Shown piece by piece: positions 34,135-42,754 of a stretch of DNA of 64,000 nucleotides. Every line of letters begins with the position of its first letter. Position 1 is the stretch's first letter. The notes beneath the pieces were generated by a model, which made no database searches, was not told the DNA's origin, and saw only the letters and a list, made by a program, of their open reading frames with translations. The stretch is from an uncultured Clostridia bacterium (GTDB lineage: Bacteria; Bacillota; Clostridia; Peptostreptococcales; Anaerovoracaceae). The DNA lies in NCBI GenBank assembly GCA_938046095.1, contig CALIXS010000026.1, positions 100,449-164,448 on the forward strand, in the 5' to 3' direction. The translations under genes and the position numbers were made by a program.

Positions 34135-34863
34135 ATGAAGATAATCCATGCAGAAAGCTATGACGATCTCAGCAGAAAAGCCGCGGAGATAATAGCGGCA
34201 CAGATAAAATCCAAACCGGACAGCGTTCTCGGCCTTGCCACGGGATCGAGCCCTGTCGGAACATATAAGGAGCTCGTCAAAATGTACGAGTCCGGCGAGC
34301 TCGATTTTTCGCGTATAAGCTCAATCAACCTTGACGAGTATGTCGGCCTCGACGGCACGAGCGATCAGAGTTACAGATTTTTTATGAACGACAATCTCTT
34401 CGATCACGTCAATATCGACAAATCGAATACAAACGTGCCGAACGGCAAGGCTGAGGACAGGGACGCGGAATGCAGCAGATATGATGCCCTGAGAAGCGAG
34501 ATAGGACCGATAGACATGCAGCTCCTCGGTATAGGTGAAAACGGACATATCGGCTTCAACGAGCCGTCGGATGAGTTCATCTACGAGACGCACGTTGTCA
34601 CGCTTACCGATAGTACCATAATGGCGAATTCGCGTCTGTTCGCCGATCCGGCTGATGTGCCGCGCTACGCGATGACGGTCGGAATGGAAACGATAATGAC
34701 GGCAAAGAAGGTGCTGCTCGTCGCCAACGGAGCCAAAAAAGCGCAGGCTCTCAGGGATACGGTCAGCGGTCCGGTGACACCGCGCGTTCCTGCATCCATC
34801 TTGCAGCAACATCCCGATGTCACGATAATTGCGGATGCCGAGGCTCTTTCTCTTATAAAGTAA
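34135..34863 (+). CDS. nagB: Glucosamine-6-phosphate deaminase
   Basis: Converts glucosamine-6-phosphate to fructose-6-phosphate and ammonia. The 242-residue protein has GLATGSSPVGTYKEL near residue 35, the catalytic Asp region in SSINLDEYVGL near 67, GIGENGHIGFNEP near 131 and a conserved His in that loop. Start at an ATG behind GGAGG. It stands alone between its own promoter and terminator. No nagA or amino-sugar PTS is adjacent. Confidence 0.95.
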   Translation: MKIIHAESYDDLSRKAAEIIAAQIKSKPDSVLGLATGSSPVGTYKELVKMYESGELDFSRISSINLDEYVGLDGTSDQSYRFFMNDNLFDHVNIDKSNTNVPNGKAEDRDAECSRYDALRSEIGPIDMQLLGIGENGHIGFNEPSDEFIYETHVVTLTDSTIMANSRLFADPADVPRYAMTVGMETIMTAKKVLLVANGAKKAQALRDTVSGPVTPRVPASILQQHPDVTIIADAEALSLIK

Positions 34864-34919
34864 TATAACGGATATAACAGATGCGCTTTGCGAGGATCAC
34901 GGAGCGCCTGTCGGACACG

Positions 34920-34954
34920 AAACCGTGGTGAACTGAAATCGTCGCGGTTTTTTT
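34920..34954 (+). terminator. Terminator after nagB
   Basis: AAACCGTG pairs with CGCGGTTT (8 bp, one wobble) followed by a T-rich tract. Confidence 0.65.
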
Positions 34955-35191
34955 GTTATTCTCAAACAACTGTATTCTGTTTTATTATCCTTATGTCCGG
35001 TCGCCCGATGCTTCATCCGCTTATGCGAGATGAATCTCTTTTTGTTTAAGATGCGGTTTGTTTTTTCGAAATCTTTTTATTATCATGTTATTTAACACTT
35101 ATTTTACGCGTACGGCATATACTCTCTTCAATATGGTGTGCGAACTGCGGCACCGGCGGTGGATTATTATTTTGTGCAGGAGGGAATCGAA
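34955..35191 (+). other. AT-rich leader and promoter region of the first surface-protein gene
   Basis: From the nagB stop codon to the next start codon (34864-35191, about 330 bp) there is no gene. It holds the nagB terminator, an AT-rich tract, the direct-repeat promoter at 35091-35123 and a leader of about 60 bp ending in the GCAGGAGGG ribosome site. Confidence 0.6.
35091..35123 (+). promoter_or_regulatory. Putative SARP-type operator and promoter of surface protein 1
   Basis: TTTAACA and TTTTACG occur as direct repeats with an 11-bp period, and the second ends 9 bp before a TATACT -10 element. There is no normal -35. The same arrangement (TTTAACG, TTTAACG, 9 bp, TAATAT) precedes the second surface-protein gene at 41138-41170. 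Known SARP regulators bind direct heptamer repeats 11 bp apart that replace the -35 region. Confidence 0.65.
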
Positions 35192-37030
35192 ATGAAGCGA
35201 AAATTTTTGAGCGTCGTCATCATGCTTGCGCTTGTTATAAGTCTGATGCCGATGACTGCGCTGGCGGATACCGAAGTAAAAGAGCTGAACGTCACGACGA
35301 CCGGATATGCCTTTGAAGGGAGTGTCGGTGATATCAATACGGTGATTGCGGAGAGCGACTGCTTTTCGAGAATTAAGATTACTATACGCTGTCATGAGGT
35401 ACCGGAATCCTGGCCGGCATGCGAGGCGCATGACAAGATTGACCCTCGCAAACATTACGGAATAGAGATTCTTCTGGAGCCGAAAGACGGATACACAGTC
35501 TCCGGTCTGAAGAAAGATAACGTGAAGGTGAACGGGGAGGTTCCGAACTATTTTGATAATCCTGCGAAACCGCTGAAAATTCCGGCAGGGTGGAAGAACA
35601 CCACTGTCAGAGTCTGGCATTATTTCCCGAGAGACCTCGAAAGAGAACCGAAAAAAATGACCTTTGATCTCGACGGAGGGAGTGCTCCGGCCGCTAAACC
35701 TAATGTGTTTAATTCATACGGGACACTCTTTTGCTATAAGGGAGGCGACACGGTGGAGCCGACGGAGTTTAATTGGTTTAAGGATGTCGTGCCCGAAAAA
35801 CCGGGGTTTGACTTCAAAGGCTGGAAATACGGACTGGCCGAGACCGCGAATGCAGCTCCGTATCATATATTTGGCGGATATTATGATTTTGTCAGCGGAA
35901 TACCGCTGGATCCTCCGTCGCCGAGTGGTAAATATGTAATAAGGTTTATTGCCGATTGGAAAGTGAAAGGAGCTCCCGACCCGAAGCAAATCAAAAAAGT
36001 GAAGGCGGAAGTACTGAATTTTGATGACGGCAATATTCTGGGCAATATCATATGCGGGTACCTGCCGGATCCGATCGAGAGCATATCGCTGAAGAAATTC
36101 TGTATATGTTATAGTGACCCGTTGGGAGATATCCATAGAATAGAACATGGCGGATACGTGATAGACAGCAAATGCGATTATTGGTTTGAATTGTACTTTA
36201 CTCCGAAGGACGGGTTTGCGGCGGACGGACTCAAGGACGACGGTGTTGAAGCGTTTGTAAATAATAAGCCCGCCAAATTCATGTACCTTTTTAATCCGTG
36301 CCCTGAGGATATGCTGCCCGGAGGACTTGCGAAAGAAACCTTTGTGATTAAGATAGGACCGTTCGGCTCGCTTCTTGACGAAAAAAAAGAATTTGTAGAA
36401 TGGGACTTCGACCTCGACGGAGGTACGGAACCTGAGGCCGGTCTGTTTGGTCCATATAGGTCGGTATACCTGTACAAGCAGGGCGATACCGTTTTGCCTG
36501 AGGAGTTTGCCTGCTTTAGGGATAAAAATCCCAAGAAGACCGGCTTTACTTTCGACGGGTGGGAATACAGGATATGTGAATATAACCTGATCGTACCTCC
36601 TGCCTTGATTTCCGAACCTTTGGGCAAGTATGGTGCTGCAGCGTCAGCTTTTGATTTTGATGCGGGTATCCCTCTTGACGTAGCGCTTTCCGAACTTCCG
36701 GGCACCATTTCCCCTAAATCGTACCATATAAAGTTTAAGGCACTGTGGAAAAAAGACGATACGCCGGGCAACCCCGGCGGCACACCGGGAGGAACCCCCG
36801 GCGGCACACCGGGAGGAACCCCTGGCGGTACACCGGGAGGAACCCCTGGCGGCACACCGGGAGGAACCCCCGGCGGTACACCGGGTAAAACCCCGGACAA
36901 AACAACGACCGGCAAGGTGCCTGACACGGGTGACGACAACGGGATTCTGATCGCATTTATGAGTTTATCGGCGTCGCTCGCATGCCTTGTCGCACTGCGT
37001 GCGGCGAGAAAGCGGACGAGCGGCCGCTGA
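35192..37030 (+). CDS. Sortase-type surface protein with repeated domains
   Basis: Secreted cell-surface protein of 612 residues. A signal peptide (MKRKFLSVVIMLALVISL, cleavage near ALA-DT) precedes two long domain pairs. The units around 155-235 (MTFDLDGGSAPAAKPNVF ... GFDFKGWKYG) and 405-480 (WDFDLDGGTEPEAGLF ... GFTFDGWEYR) resemble InlB B-type/Listeria-Bacteroides repeats. A GGTP repeat spacer follows. The C-terminus has VPDTGDD, a hydrophobic helix and an RAARKRTSGR tail, a sortase signal with Val in place of Leu in LPXTG. Start at an ATG behind GGAGGG. No sortase gene is present in the window. Probable adhesin or surface-layer protein; ligand unknown. Confidence 0.85.
   Translation: MKRKFLSVVIMLALVISLMPMTALADTEVKELNVTTTGYAFEGSVGDINTVIAESDCFSRIKITIRCHEVPESWPACEAHDKIDPRKHYGIEILLEPKDGYTVSGLKKDNVKVNGEVPNYFDNPAKPLKIPAGWKNTTVRVWHYFPRDLEREPKKMTFDLDGGSAPAAKPNVFNSYGTLFCYKGGDTVEPTEFNWFKDVVPEKPGFDFKGWKYGLAETANAAPYHIFGGYYDFVSGIPLDPPSPSGKYVIRFIADWKVKGAPDPKQIKKVKAEVLNFDDGNILGNIICGYLPDPIESISLKKFCICYSDPLGDIHRIEHGGYVIDSKCDYWFELYFTPKDGFAADGLKDDGVEAFVNNKPAKFMYLFNPCPEDMLPGGLAKETFVIKIGPFGSLLDEKKEFVEWDFDLDGGTEPEAGLFGPYRSVYLYKQGDTVLPEEFACFRDKNPKKTGFTFDGWEYRICEYNLIVPPALISEPLGKYGAAASAFDFDAGIPLDVALSELPGTISPKSYHIKFKALWKKDDTPGNPGGTPGGTPGGTPGGTPGGTPGGTPGGTPGGTPGGTPGKTPDKTTTGKVPDTGDDNGILIAFMSLSASLACLVALRAARKRTSGR
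36775..36885 (+). repeat. 24-bp coding tandem repeat (GGTPGGTP)
   Basis: About four and a half 24-bp units of the type GGCGGCACACCGGGAGGAAC encode the Gly-Gly-Thr-Pro wall-spanning spacer of the surface protein. Third-position differences (ggc/ggt, ccc/cct) alternate between units, indicating slippage or unequal crossing over. Length variation between strains is likely. Confidence 0.85.
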
Positions 37031-37040
37031 TATTCATAAC

Positions 37041-37074
37041 GCTCTGCCGCCCGTGCATGCACGAGCGGCAGAGC
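37041..37074 (+). other. Strong hairpin between surface protein 1 and the small membrane gene
   Basis: GCTCTGCCGC and GCGGCAGAGC form a perfect 10-bp stem with an inner CGTGCATGCACG palindrome. No T-run follows, so it is more likely an mRNA stability or processing element than a terminator. Confidence 0.55.
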
Positions 37075-37128
37075 CTCCCCGCAGCATTGTCGCTGCTGAA
37101 GAAACATCCTGAGAGGAGACGTACAGAA

Positions 37129-37596
37129 ATGAAACAATTAGAAAGTAAGCTCATGGAACTGAACGCCAAACTACCGCAACTTCCGGAAAATTTCAAGGCG
37201 TCGCTCGCCAAATGGCTTTGGGTTCTTGTCATTATTGCCATCGTTATAAACATTATGGGGATAATGACGATATTAGGCATCGGTGCACTCGGCGGAGTTC
37301 TGCTTTTCTCCGCCGGCTTCGGAGCCATGTCAATACAGCTTTGGATAATGATAATCACAGGTGTCGTAGGAATGGGGATAACCGTTGTCGCGGAAATCAT
37401 TGCGATAAAGCCGTTGAAAGAAAAAAAATACCGCGGTTGGTATATCGCTTTCTGCGTGGCGTGTTTACAATTCGTGTTTTCCGTCATATATGATATTACC
37501 TCGGGTTCCGTCAGCAGCATATTCAGTGCCCTTATAAGTCTGGCAATATCGCTTTACCTGCTCAGCCAGGTTCGGAGCCACTTTACCACGGAATAG
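37129..37596 (+). CDS. Small membrane protein of unknown function
   Basis: A 155-residue protein with a polar N-terminal 25 residues and about four hydrophobic helices (near 29-50, 52-72, 77-95 and 105-145, the last possibly two). It ends LLSQVRSHFTTE. The ATG at 37129 has a GAGGAG site; the frame is open further upstream without a plausible start. It lies 98 bp downstream of surface protein 1 and may share its transcript. No motif recognised. Confidence 0.75.
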   Translation: MKQLESKLMELNAKLPQLPENFKASLAKWLWVLVIIAIVINIMGIMTILGIGALGGVLLFSAGFGAMSIQLWIMIITGVVGMGITVVAEIIAIKPLKEKKYRGWYIAFCVACLQFVFSVIYDITSGSVSSIFSALISLAISLYLLSQVRSHFTTE

Positions 37597-37677
37597 GTAC
37601 GGCACGGGAAAACCCGTACATATCGGCGCAAGAGAAATCCGGTACGGCACGGAGATAAGAATATAAGCAGCATGAGT

Positions 37678-37721
37678 AAACAAAATGGCAGTCGTTCTCT
37701 TCGTCGGCAGCCGTTTTGTTT
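37678..37721. terminator. Bidirectional terminator
   Basis: AAACAAAATGGC and GCCGTTTTGTTT pair over 12 bp (one wobble), with A/T tracts at both ends. It closes the surface protein/membrane protein transcript before the regulator gene. Confidence 0.8.
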
Positions 37722-37787
37722 TACGGCGGCTGTTTCTTATGCCGATACTTTGATTCGTTGCTGCGCCGCTACTTCAATTTGATGGCC

Positions 37788-37816
37788 TTTTCAAATTAAG
37801 TGTTTGCGTGTATAAT
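37788..37816 (+). promoter_or_regulatory. Promoter of the SARP/MalT-like regulator
   Basis: TTTTCA, 17-bp spacer and consensus TATAAT. It places the transcription start near 37823, which supports the ATG at 37881 over any upstream start. Confidence 0.55.
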
Positions 37817-37880
37817 TAAACAAATACGAGCAAACCGTAAGAGGATTGCTCCGAGAGGCCGTGCGCAGAAAGAAATTTTG

Positions 37881-40800
37881 ATGAATAAAATCCCTTTTTA
37901 TGAATCGAACTTTTCTGTTCCCGACATCCCCCAGAAAATCTTGTATTCACAGCGAATTCGCAATCTGAATGTCGAAAAGAACAGATTGTCCGTTTTGATC
38001 GCTCCTGCCGGATTCGGCAAAACAACAGCGGTTCTCCTTTCTTTGCGTGAACATCGCGCAAAAATAAAATGGTATCGGATGAACAGAGAGGACGCCGTGC
38101 TTCAGGTGTGGTATTCGCACCTTATCACGTCTCTCTTTGCGAGCCGTGATTTGCCGGCGGTATGCGAGTCGGAAAGCATGAGCATGCTTGCGAGCATAAC
38201 CGATATCGGAGAAAATTATCCGCTTCTTAACGCTCAGATAGTTCAGGATGCTTATGCTCTCTGCGATAACAGCGAAGAACGCGTTTATCTCGTTCTCGAC
38301 GATTTCCATTATGTGGTCGACAACGATATAATAGTCGAGACTGTACAGTATCTCGTGTCGAATATGCCGCAATGCCTTTCCGTCATCATTACCTCGCGCA
38401 GGGATCCCAAGATAATTTCGGGGCGACTTGCACTGCGTGACGACGTACGGCGTATTACGGCGGGTGAACTTCTTTTTACGAAGGAGGAAGCGGCCAGTCT
38501 TATCAACGACGTATACGGGCTCGGTGCTGACAGCAGTCATATCGATGCCGCTTTCAGAAGAACAGAGGGTTGGATCGCAGGTCTTTATATATTTTGCCGC
38601 AGCGAAAGCATCTGTGATGAGGATATGGAGGCTATTGCCATCGGCAAAAAAGGCGAGGAACTCTTTTCGCTTGTTTTGTCAAAATATCTGCGCGACATAG
38701 ATCCAAAAAACAGAAGAATTATGATTAAGCTTTCCGTGCTCGAGGACTTTTCCTGCGACGAACTTAACTCAGTCATGAACGTGGATGATGCCGAGGGCTT
38801 TGTCAGATGGCTTGAGGGAGGCAATTTTTATATCCAGAAGATACCGACAGTCGCGCCGAGGTACAGGTTCCACGCTCTTTTCCGTGAGGAATTGCTGAAG
38901 ATGTTCGAGACTTCGCTCACAGCGGAAGAAAAGGCTGACTGCTTTGAGGAACTCGGGCGGTATTACAGAGAGGAAGATCCTCGCCTCGCGATAAGGTTTT
39001 TCCTGATGGGGGGGTTCGAGAAAGCGGCGCTCGCGACTGCGAGGGAATGCAGCCGCGAGTTTTTTGATACCGGAATTCCCGAGAAGATGTTCATGCTCGT
39101 AGGAGAATTCCCGCAGCCTGTGGTAGATTCCGACCCGTATTTGCTGCTGTACAATGGAATGTTTCACATCAATTCGAACAGCGAACTCGCACTGGCGACT
39201 TTTATGAAGGCTATTGACGGTTTCAGGAAAAAAGGTGACCTTTCGTTTCTTATGAACACTTTCGGTATGCTGCTCGTAATGGCGTATCAGCATAACGATT
39301 TCGTTTTGCTGGAGAAGGCGTATAAGCGGCTTCCGGTTATATCGCTGCTTGCCGCGGGAGGAGATACGCGCAAAAAGCTTATAATTTCATTCTTTATAGC
39401 CATGACGGGGCAGGATCGGCTCAACTCCGCAAGACTGCTGTTCAAACTGCTCGACCGCCGAAAGATAAGAGACGATATGTGGGATTTCAGCTATGCTATG
39501 ATACGCGGTATATATTTCTACCGCTGCGGCGATCTGGAGTTGTCGGCAGCGAACCTCGACAGGATAGTTTCACACCCTGTATGCCGCAGAAACGACCAGT
39601 GGCGTATCATAGGTCTCGTTTCGTGTTGCAACGTTTCATTGCTGCGCATGGACTTCGTGCTCATACAGCGGTTTGCGGACGAGTTCTTTTTGCTGGGTGA
39701 AAAATACGATTCCGCTTTTGCGTCGGGGTACGGGTATTTTATGCTCGCCTATCTGAAGTACGGGAAGTGTGACATTCCGGGCGCTCTTAAAGCGATAGAC
39801 GATTCGATCGAGGCGTTCTCAAAATACGGAGGTGACCTTTTAGTAAAGGAGAGTATTATCATCCGTTCATTGTGGAATGAAAGAGAGCCCGATGAGAGGA
39901 CGATAACGGAGCTCGAATATATACGCGCGGCACTCAATGAAGAAAAGCCGGGTCACGGTCTGCAGGAGCTTGCGATGACGGCACTCGGCGTCACGTATAA
40001 GCGTATGGGCAGGTTTGACGGCGGATATGTCATGTTAACCGAGGCGCTTGCCTCCGTCAAGAAAATAGGAGCAAAACAAAGCATCTGCGGACTTTATCTT
40101 CAGCTTGCGGATCTGTTTTTGCGCAAGGGCGACCAAAACGCTGCTGCGGAATACGCCACGCTCTTTGCCGAACTCGCGGAGCAGGGCGGCTATACGTATT
40201 GGCGCGAGGCTGATATTTCGGCGGTGCGCTCCGTATACGGACTTTTGCCGCCGGAATGCCGGATGAAGCCTTTGTTCAGAAAAATATCGAATACGTACGG
40301 CTGCGAGCCCGGCGCGGACGATGCCGGTGCAGCGCGTAAAACAGCGGAGGTAAAATGTAAGCTGTTCGGCGAGTTTTCCGTTTCGTGTGGCGGGGTGCGG
40401 CTTTGTGAGAGCGATTTCAAGACTCGCAAGGTCAGTGGCATTCTCAAATATATACTTACACTCGCAAAGGGTGATACCGTTTCCCGTGAACGCCTTGCGG
40501 CTGTTTTCTGGCCGGAGGCGAACAGCAAAGCCGCTTTTGCTTCTCTGAGAGTTGCTTTGTATGAGCTTCGCAGATCGCTTTCGTCGGCGTCGATGAGCTT
40601 CGAGAATGAAAACGCTTTGATCGTCGAACGAAAAGAGGGTTTTGCGGTGAATCCCGATATCCTGGTGGAAAGGGATACCGATCTGCTCGAGGAAATGTAC
40701 CGCAAGTACCGTAAAACCGCGGAGTCATGCCCGGACGGAGAGGGGCTCGTTGCCGCGCTCGGCGCGGTGTGCGACGTGTATGACGGCGCTTTTCTTCAGG

Positions 40801-41087
40801 GACAGCTTTATGACGATTGGGCTGACGTGCTTCGCGAGCACTATGTTTCAATATACTTTGAGGCGCTGTACCGTCTCGCGGAGATGCTGATTTCTGCAGG
40901 GGAGTTTGCGGAGGCGGAAAAGCGGCTTATGAAGGGCATGCAGTTTGAGCCGCTCGACGAGAAGTGCTGCAAGCTTATCGTCGATGCGTACACCAAATCG
41001 GGCCAGCAGGATCGCGCCGATCATTTTCTTAAAAAGTTTTCAAAGCATTATATGGACGAAATGGGTGTGGAATTGACGTTCGGTTGA
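37881..41087 (+). CDS. Large transcriptional regulator: STAND ATPase, TPR-like repeats and C-terminal OmpR/BTAD (SARP) module
   Basis: A 1068-residue regulator. Residues about 20-300 form a MalT-like signal-transduction ATPase (Walker A APAGFGKTT near 51, Walker B region RVYLVLDDFHYV near 135, DDVRRITAGELLFTKEEA near 188). Residues about 330-800 are helical repeats with the spacing of TPRs. Residues about 825-925 match an OmpR-type winged helix (CKLFGEFSVSCGGVRL, KVSGILKYILTLAKGDTVSRERL) and 930-1068 a bacterial transcriptional activator domain. It starts at MNKIPFYE with a weak ribosome site. It lies between two surface-protein genes that share its probable binding site, so it is the likely activator of both. 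The inducing ligand is unknown. Confidence 0.88.
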   Translation: MNKIPFYESNFSVPDIPQKILYSQRIRNLNVEKNRLSVLIAPAGFGKTTAVLLSLREHRAKIKWYRMNREDAVLQVWYSHLITSLFASRDLPAVCESESMSMLASITDIGENYPLLNAQIVQDAYALCDNSEERVYLVLDDFHYVVDNDIIVETVQYLVSNMPQCLSVIITSRRDPKIISGRLALRDDVRRITAGELLFTKEEAASLINDVYGLGADSSHIDAAFRRTEGWIAGLYIFCRSESICDEDMEAIAIGKKGEELFSLVLSKYLRDIDPKNRRIMIKLSVLEDFSCDELNSVMNVDDAEGFVRWLEGGNFYIQKIPTVAPRYRFHALFREELLKMFETSLTAEEKADCFEELGRYYREEDPRLAIRFFLMGGFEKAALATARECSREFFDTGIPEKMFMLVGEFPQPVVDSDPYLLLYNGMFHINSNSELALATFMKAIDGFRKKGDLSFLMNTFGMLLVMAYQHNDFVLLEKAYKRLPVISLLAAGGDTRKKLIISFFIAMTGQDRLNSARLLFKLLDRRKIRDDMWDFSYAMIRGIYFYRCGDLELSAANLDRIVSHPVCRRNDQWRIIGLVSCCNVSLLRMDFVLIQRFADEFFLLGEKYDSAFASGYGYFMLAYLKYGKCDIPGALKAIDDSIEAFSKYGGDLLVKESIIIRSLWNEREPDERTITELEYIRAALNEEKPGHGLQELAMTALGVTYKRMGRFDGGYVMLTEALASVKKIGAKQSICGLYLQLADLFLRKGDQNAAAEYATLFAELAEQGGYTYWREADISAVRSVYGLLPPECRMKPLFRKISNTYGCEPGADDAGAARKTAEVKCKLFGEFSVSCGGVRLCESDFKTRKVSGILKYILTLAKGDTVSRERLAAVFWPEANSKAAFASLRVALYELRRSLSSASMSFENENALIVERKEGFAVNPDILVERDTDLLEEMYRKYRKTAESCPDGEGLVAALGAVCDVYDGAFLQGQLYDDWADVLREHYVSIYFEALYRLAEMLISAGEFAEAEKRLMKGMQFEPLDEKCCKLIVDAYTKSGQQDRADHFLKKFSKHYMDEMGVELTFG

Positions 41088-41137
41088 TTTCCCTCCCTGC
41101 TTTTTATAATACTTTTTCCGATATTTTTTGTTTTCTT

Positions 41138-41170
41138 TTTAACGTTTATTTAACGCCCGACATTTAATAT
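41138..41170 (+). promoter_or_regulatory. Putative SARP-type operator and promoter of surface protein 2
   Basis: TTTAACG occurs twice with an 11-bp period (41138 and 41149), and the second ends 9 bp before TAATAT (41165-41170). Same geometry as at 35091-35123. Confidence 0.68.
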
Positions 41171-41271
41171 GAAAACAAAATACGCATCACACTTGTGCTG
41201 CGTATGGCTCCTGCGGAGTATGAATGACTGCGGAGCCACAGGCGATAATGTTATAAAAGGAGGGCAAAAAA

Positions 41272-42522
41272 ATGAAAAAGAAAAAAAGCATTCTGTTTCC
41301 TCTTATTCTTGTGGTGGTTTTTCTCATATCAGCATCTGCGGGCTCTTTCGTTATGGCTGAGAACGGATCACCCGATCTAAGGTTGGCAAAAAAGCCTGTC
41401 AGGATAATTTTTTCCCTGAACGGAGGCGCGGCCCCGCAGTCGGATCCGAACATATTCCTCCCGACGGAAACGTCAGCTAAATATTCTGTCGGAGATACGG
41501 TGCCTGTCAGCGAATTCGAGTTTTTCAAAAACGTGCAGCCTGTGCTCGACGGTGATGTATTTAATGGCTGGCGTTTTGACATCGAGGACGAAGAGGGGAA
41601 CCGTCTGGCGATAAGCAATGCATATTATACATTCGGTGAGGGCATCCTGCTTGATCCGGGAGCCGCGGGCTACCGCATACATTTTTATGCGAACTGGCAG
41701 TCAGGGCATATAGCGGGTGATAAATTCAAGGTGCCGATCAGCTTTGATCTCGGCGGAGGAAGCGCTCCGGCGTCGGAGCCGAATGTATTCGATCCGCGCG
41801 AAACGGACGGCGAGTATCAATTCCTGGATCAGATACCGCCGAACGAGTTTGCTTTTTTCAAGGATAGCATACCGGTGCTGGATGGAAGCGTGTTTGCCGG
41901 GTGGCAGGTCGTGCTTGCAAACGGGTCAAATCCTCTGGGAGCGCCCGCCGATTATACATACGGACCTCTGCTTCTGGCTCCCGGCACTGCGGACGGTCAT
42001 TACAGTATAATATTTAAGGCCGTATGGTCGATAATGTCGCCGCATGCTCCGGTGGATGTAAAAATCAGTTTTGACCTTAAGGGCGGCGCAGAACCTAAGG
42101 GCTACGAGGGTATATTCGCAACGAGAAATATGACGATGCCGTATGCACCCGATTCGATGGCGCCGGAGAGCGAATTTGCCTTCTTCAAGGGGATAAAGCC
42201 TGTAAGGGAGGGCTTTGATTTTGAAGGCTGGCGCTTCGATGTATATGACAGCGACGCCAACATCCTTGCCGTGAGCAACGCATATTACGTTTTCGATGCA
42301 ATACACCTCCCGGCAGGTAATTACAATGGGTACGAAATAAAGTTCGAAGCAAATTGGGAAAAAACGACGACCGCGCAGCCAAAGCCGGAAAAGCCGGGTA
42401 ATGTCATAACAGGAGATGATTCGAAGATATACAAGTGGCTTACCGTCGGGCTCGTTTCGGCTGCGGGCGCAGTATTGATGATAGTTGCGGTCGGAAGAAA
42501 ACGGCGCAGCAGAGCAAAATAG
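41272..42522 (+). CDS. Secreted surface protein with three repeated domains and a C-terminal membrane anchor
   Basis: A 416-residue protein with a signal peptide (LILVVVFLISASAGSFVMA). Three copies of a 110-residue unit start near residues 43, 160 and 264, each with FxLxGGAxP at the start, a central EFxFFK and a later FxGWxF/V, ending in an aromatic ANW or AVW. The same unit is found twice in surface protein 1. The C-terminus has NVITGDD, a hydrophobic helix and RKRRSRAK. This resembles the VPDTGDD sorting signal of the first protein but lacks the proline, so sortase processing is doubtful. RBS AAGGAGGG. Confidence 0.85.
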   Translation: MKKKKSILFPLILVVVFLISASAGSFVMAENGSPDLRLAKKPVRIIFSLNGGAAPQSDPNIFLPTETSAKYSVGDTVPVSEFEFFKNVQPVLDGDVFNGWRFDIEDEEGNRLAISNAYYTFGEGILLDPGAAGYRIHFYANWQSGHIAGDKFKVPISFDLGGGSAPASEPNVFDPRETDGEYQFLDQIPPNEFAFFKDSIPVLDGSVFAGWQVVLANGSNPLGAPADYTYGPLLLAPGTADGHYSIIFKAVWSIMSPHAPVDVKISFDLKGGAEPKGYEGIFATRNMTMPYAPDSMAPESEFAFFKGIKPVREGFDFEGWRFDVYDSDANILAVSNAYYVFDAIHLPAGNYNGYEIKFEANWEKTTTAQPKPEKPGNVITGDDSKIYKWLTVGLVSAAGAVLMIVAVGRKRRSRAK

Positions 42523-42583
42523 GCACCGCCTCATAAGGTCAAAGACATACGCAAGTCTCTTTTGTACTTATACTTTTACAGAG

Positions 42584-42620
42584 CCGGCTGGTTTCCGATA
42601 TGGAGATCAGCCGGTTTTGC
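42584..42620 (+). terminator. Terminator after surface protein 2
   Basis: CCGGCTG and CAGCCGG arms around a partly paired interior, followed by TTTT. Confidence 0.7.
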
Positions 42621-42682
42621 GTAGCTGTGCGCAGCGGGTTGAACCGTAGATCGGTACGTCCGACAGCCGGCAGGTTAGGCGG

Positions 42683-42711
42683 TTGACAAATTGGTTAGTT
42701 AATGCTAACAT
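42683..42711 (+). promoter_or_regulatory. Promoter with palindromic operator of the TetR operon
   Basis: TTGACA, 17-bp spacer and TAACAT. The spacer and -10 hold the inverted repeat GTTAG-N6-CTAAC (42694-42709), so a bound repressor would cover the promoter. Autoregulation by the downstream TetR protein is the natural inference. Confidence 0.7.
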
Positions 42712-42754
42712 GCGGTATAGAATAATATTCTATAAAAGGGAGAGGGAGCAACCG

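Noticed and set aside
36178..37137. Minus-strand proline/glycine-rich frame (319 codons) over the surface protein
   Set aside because: Shadow of the GGTP repeat; no ribosome site.
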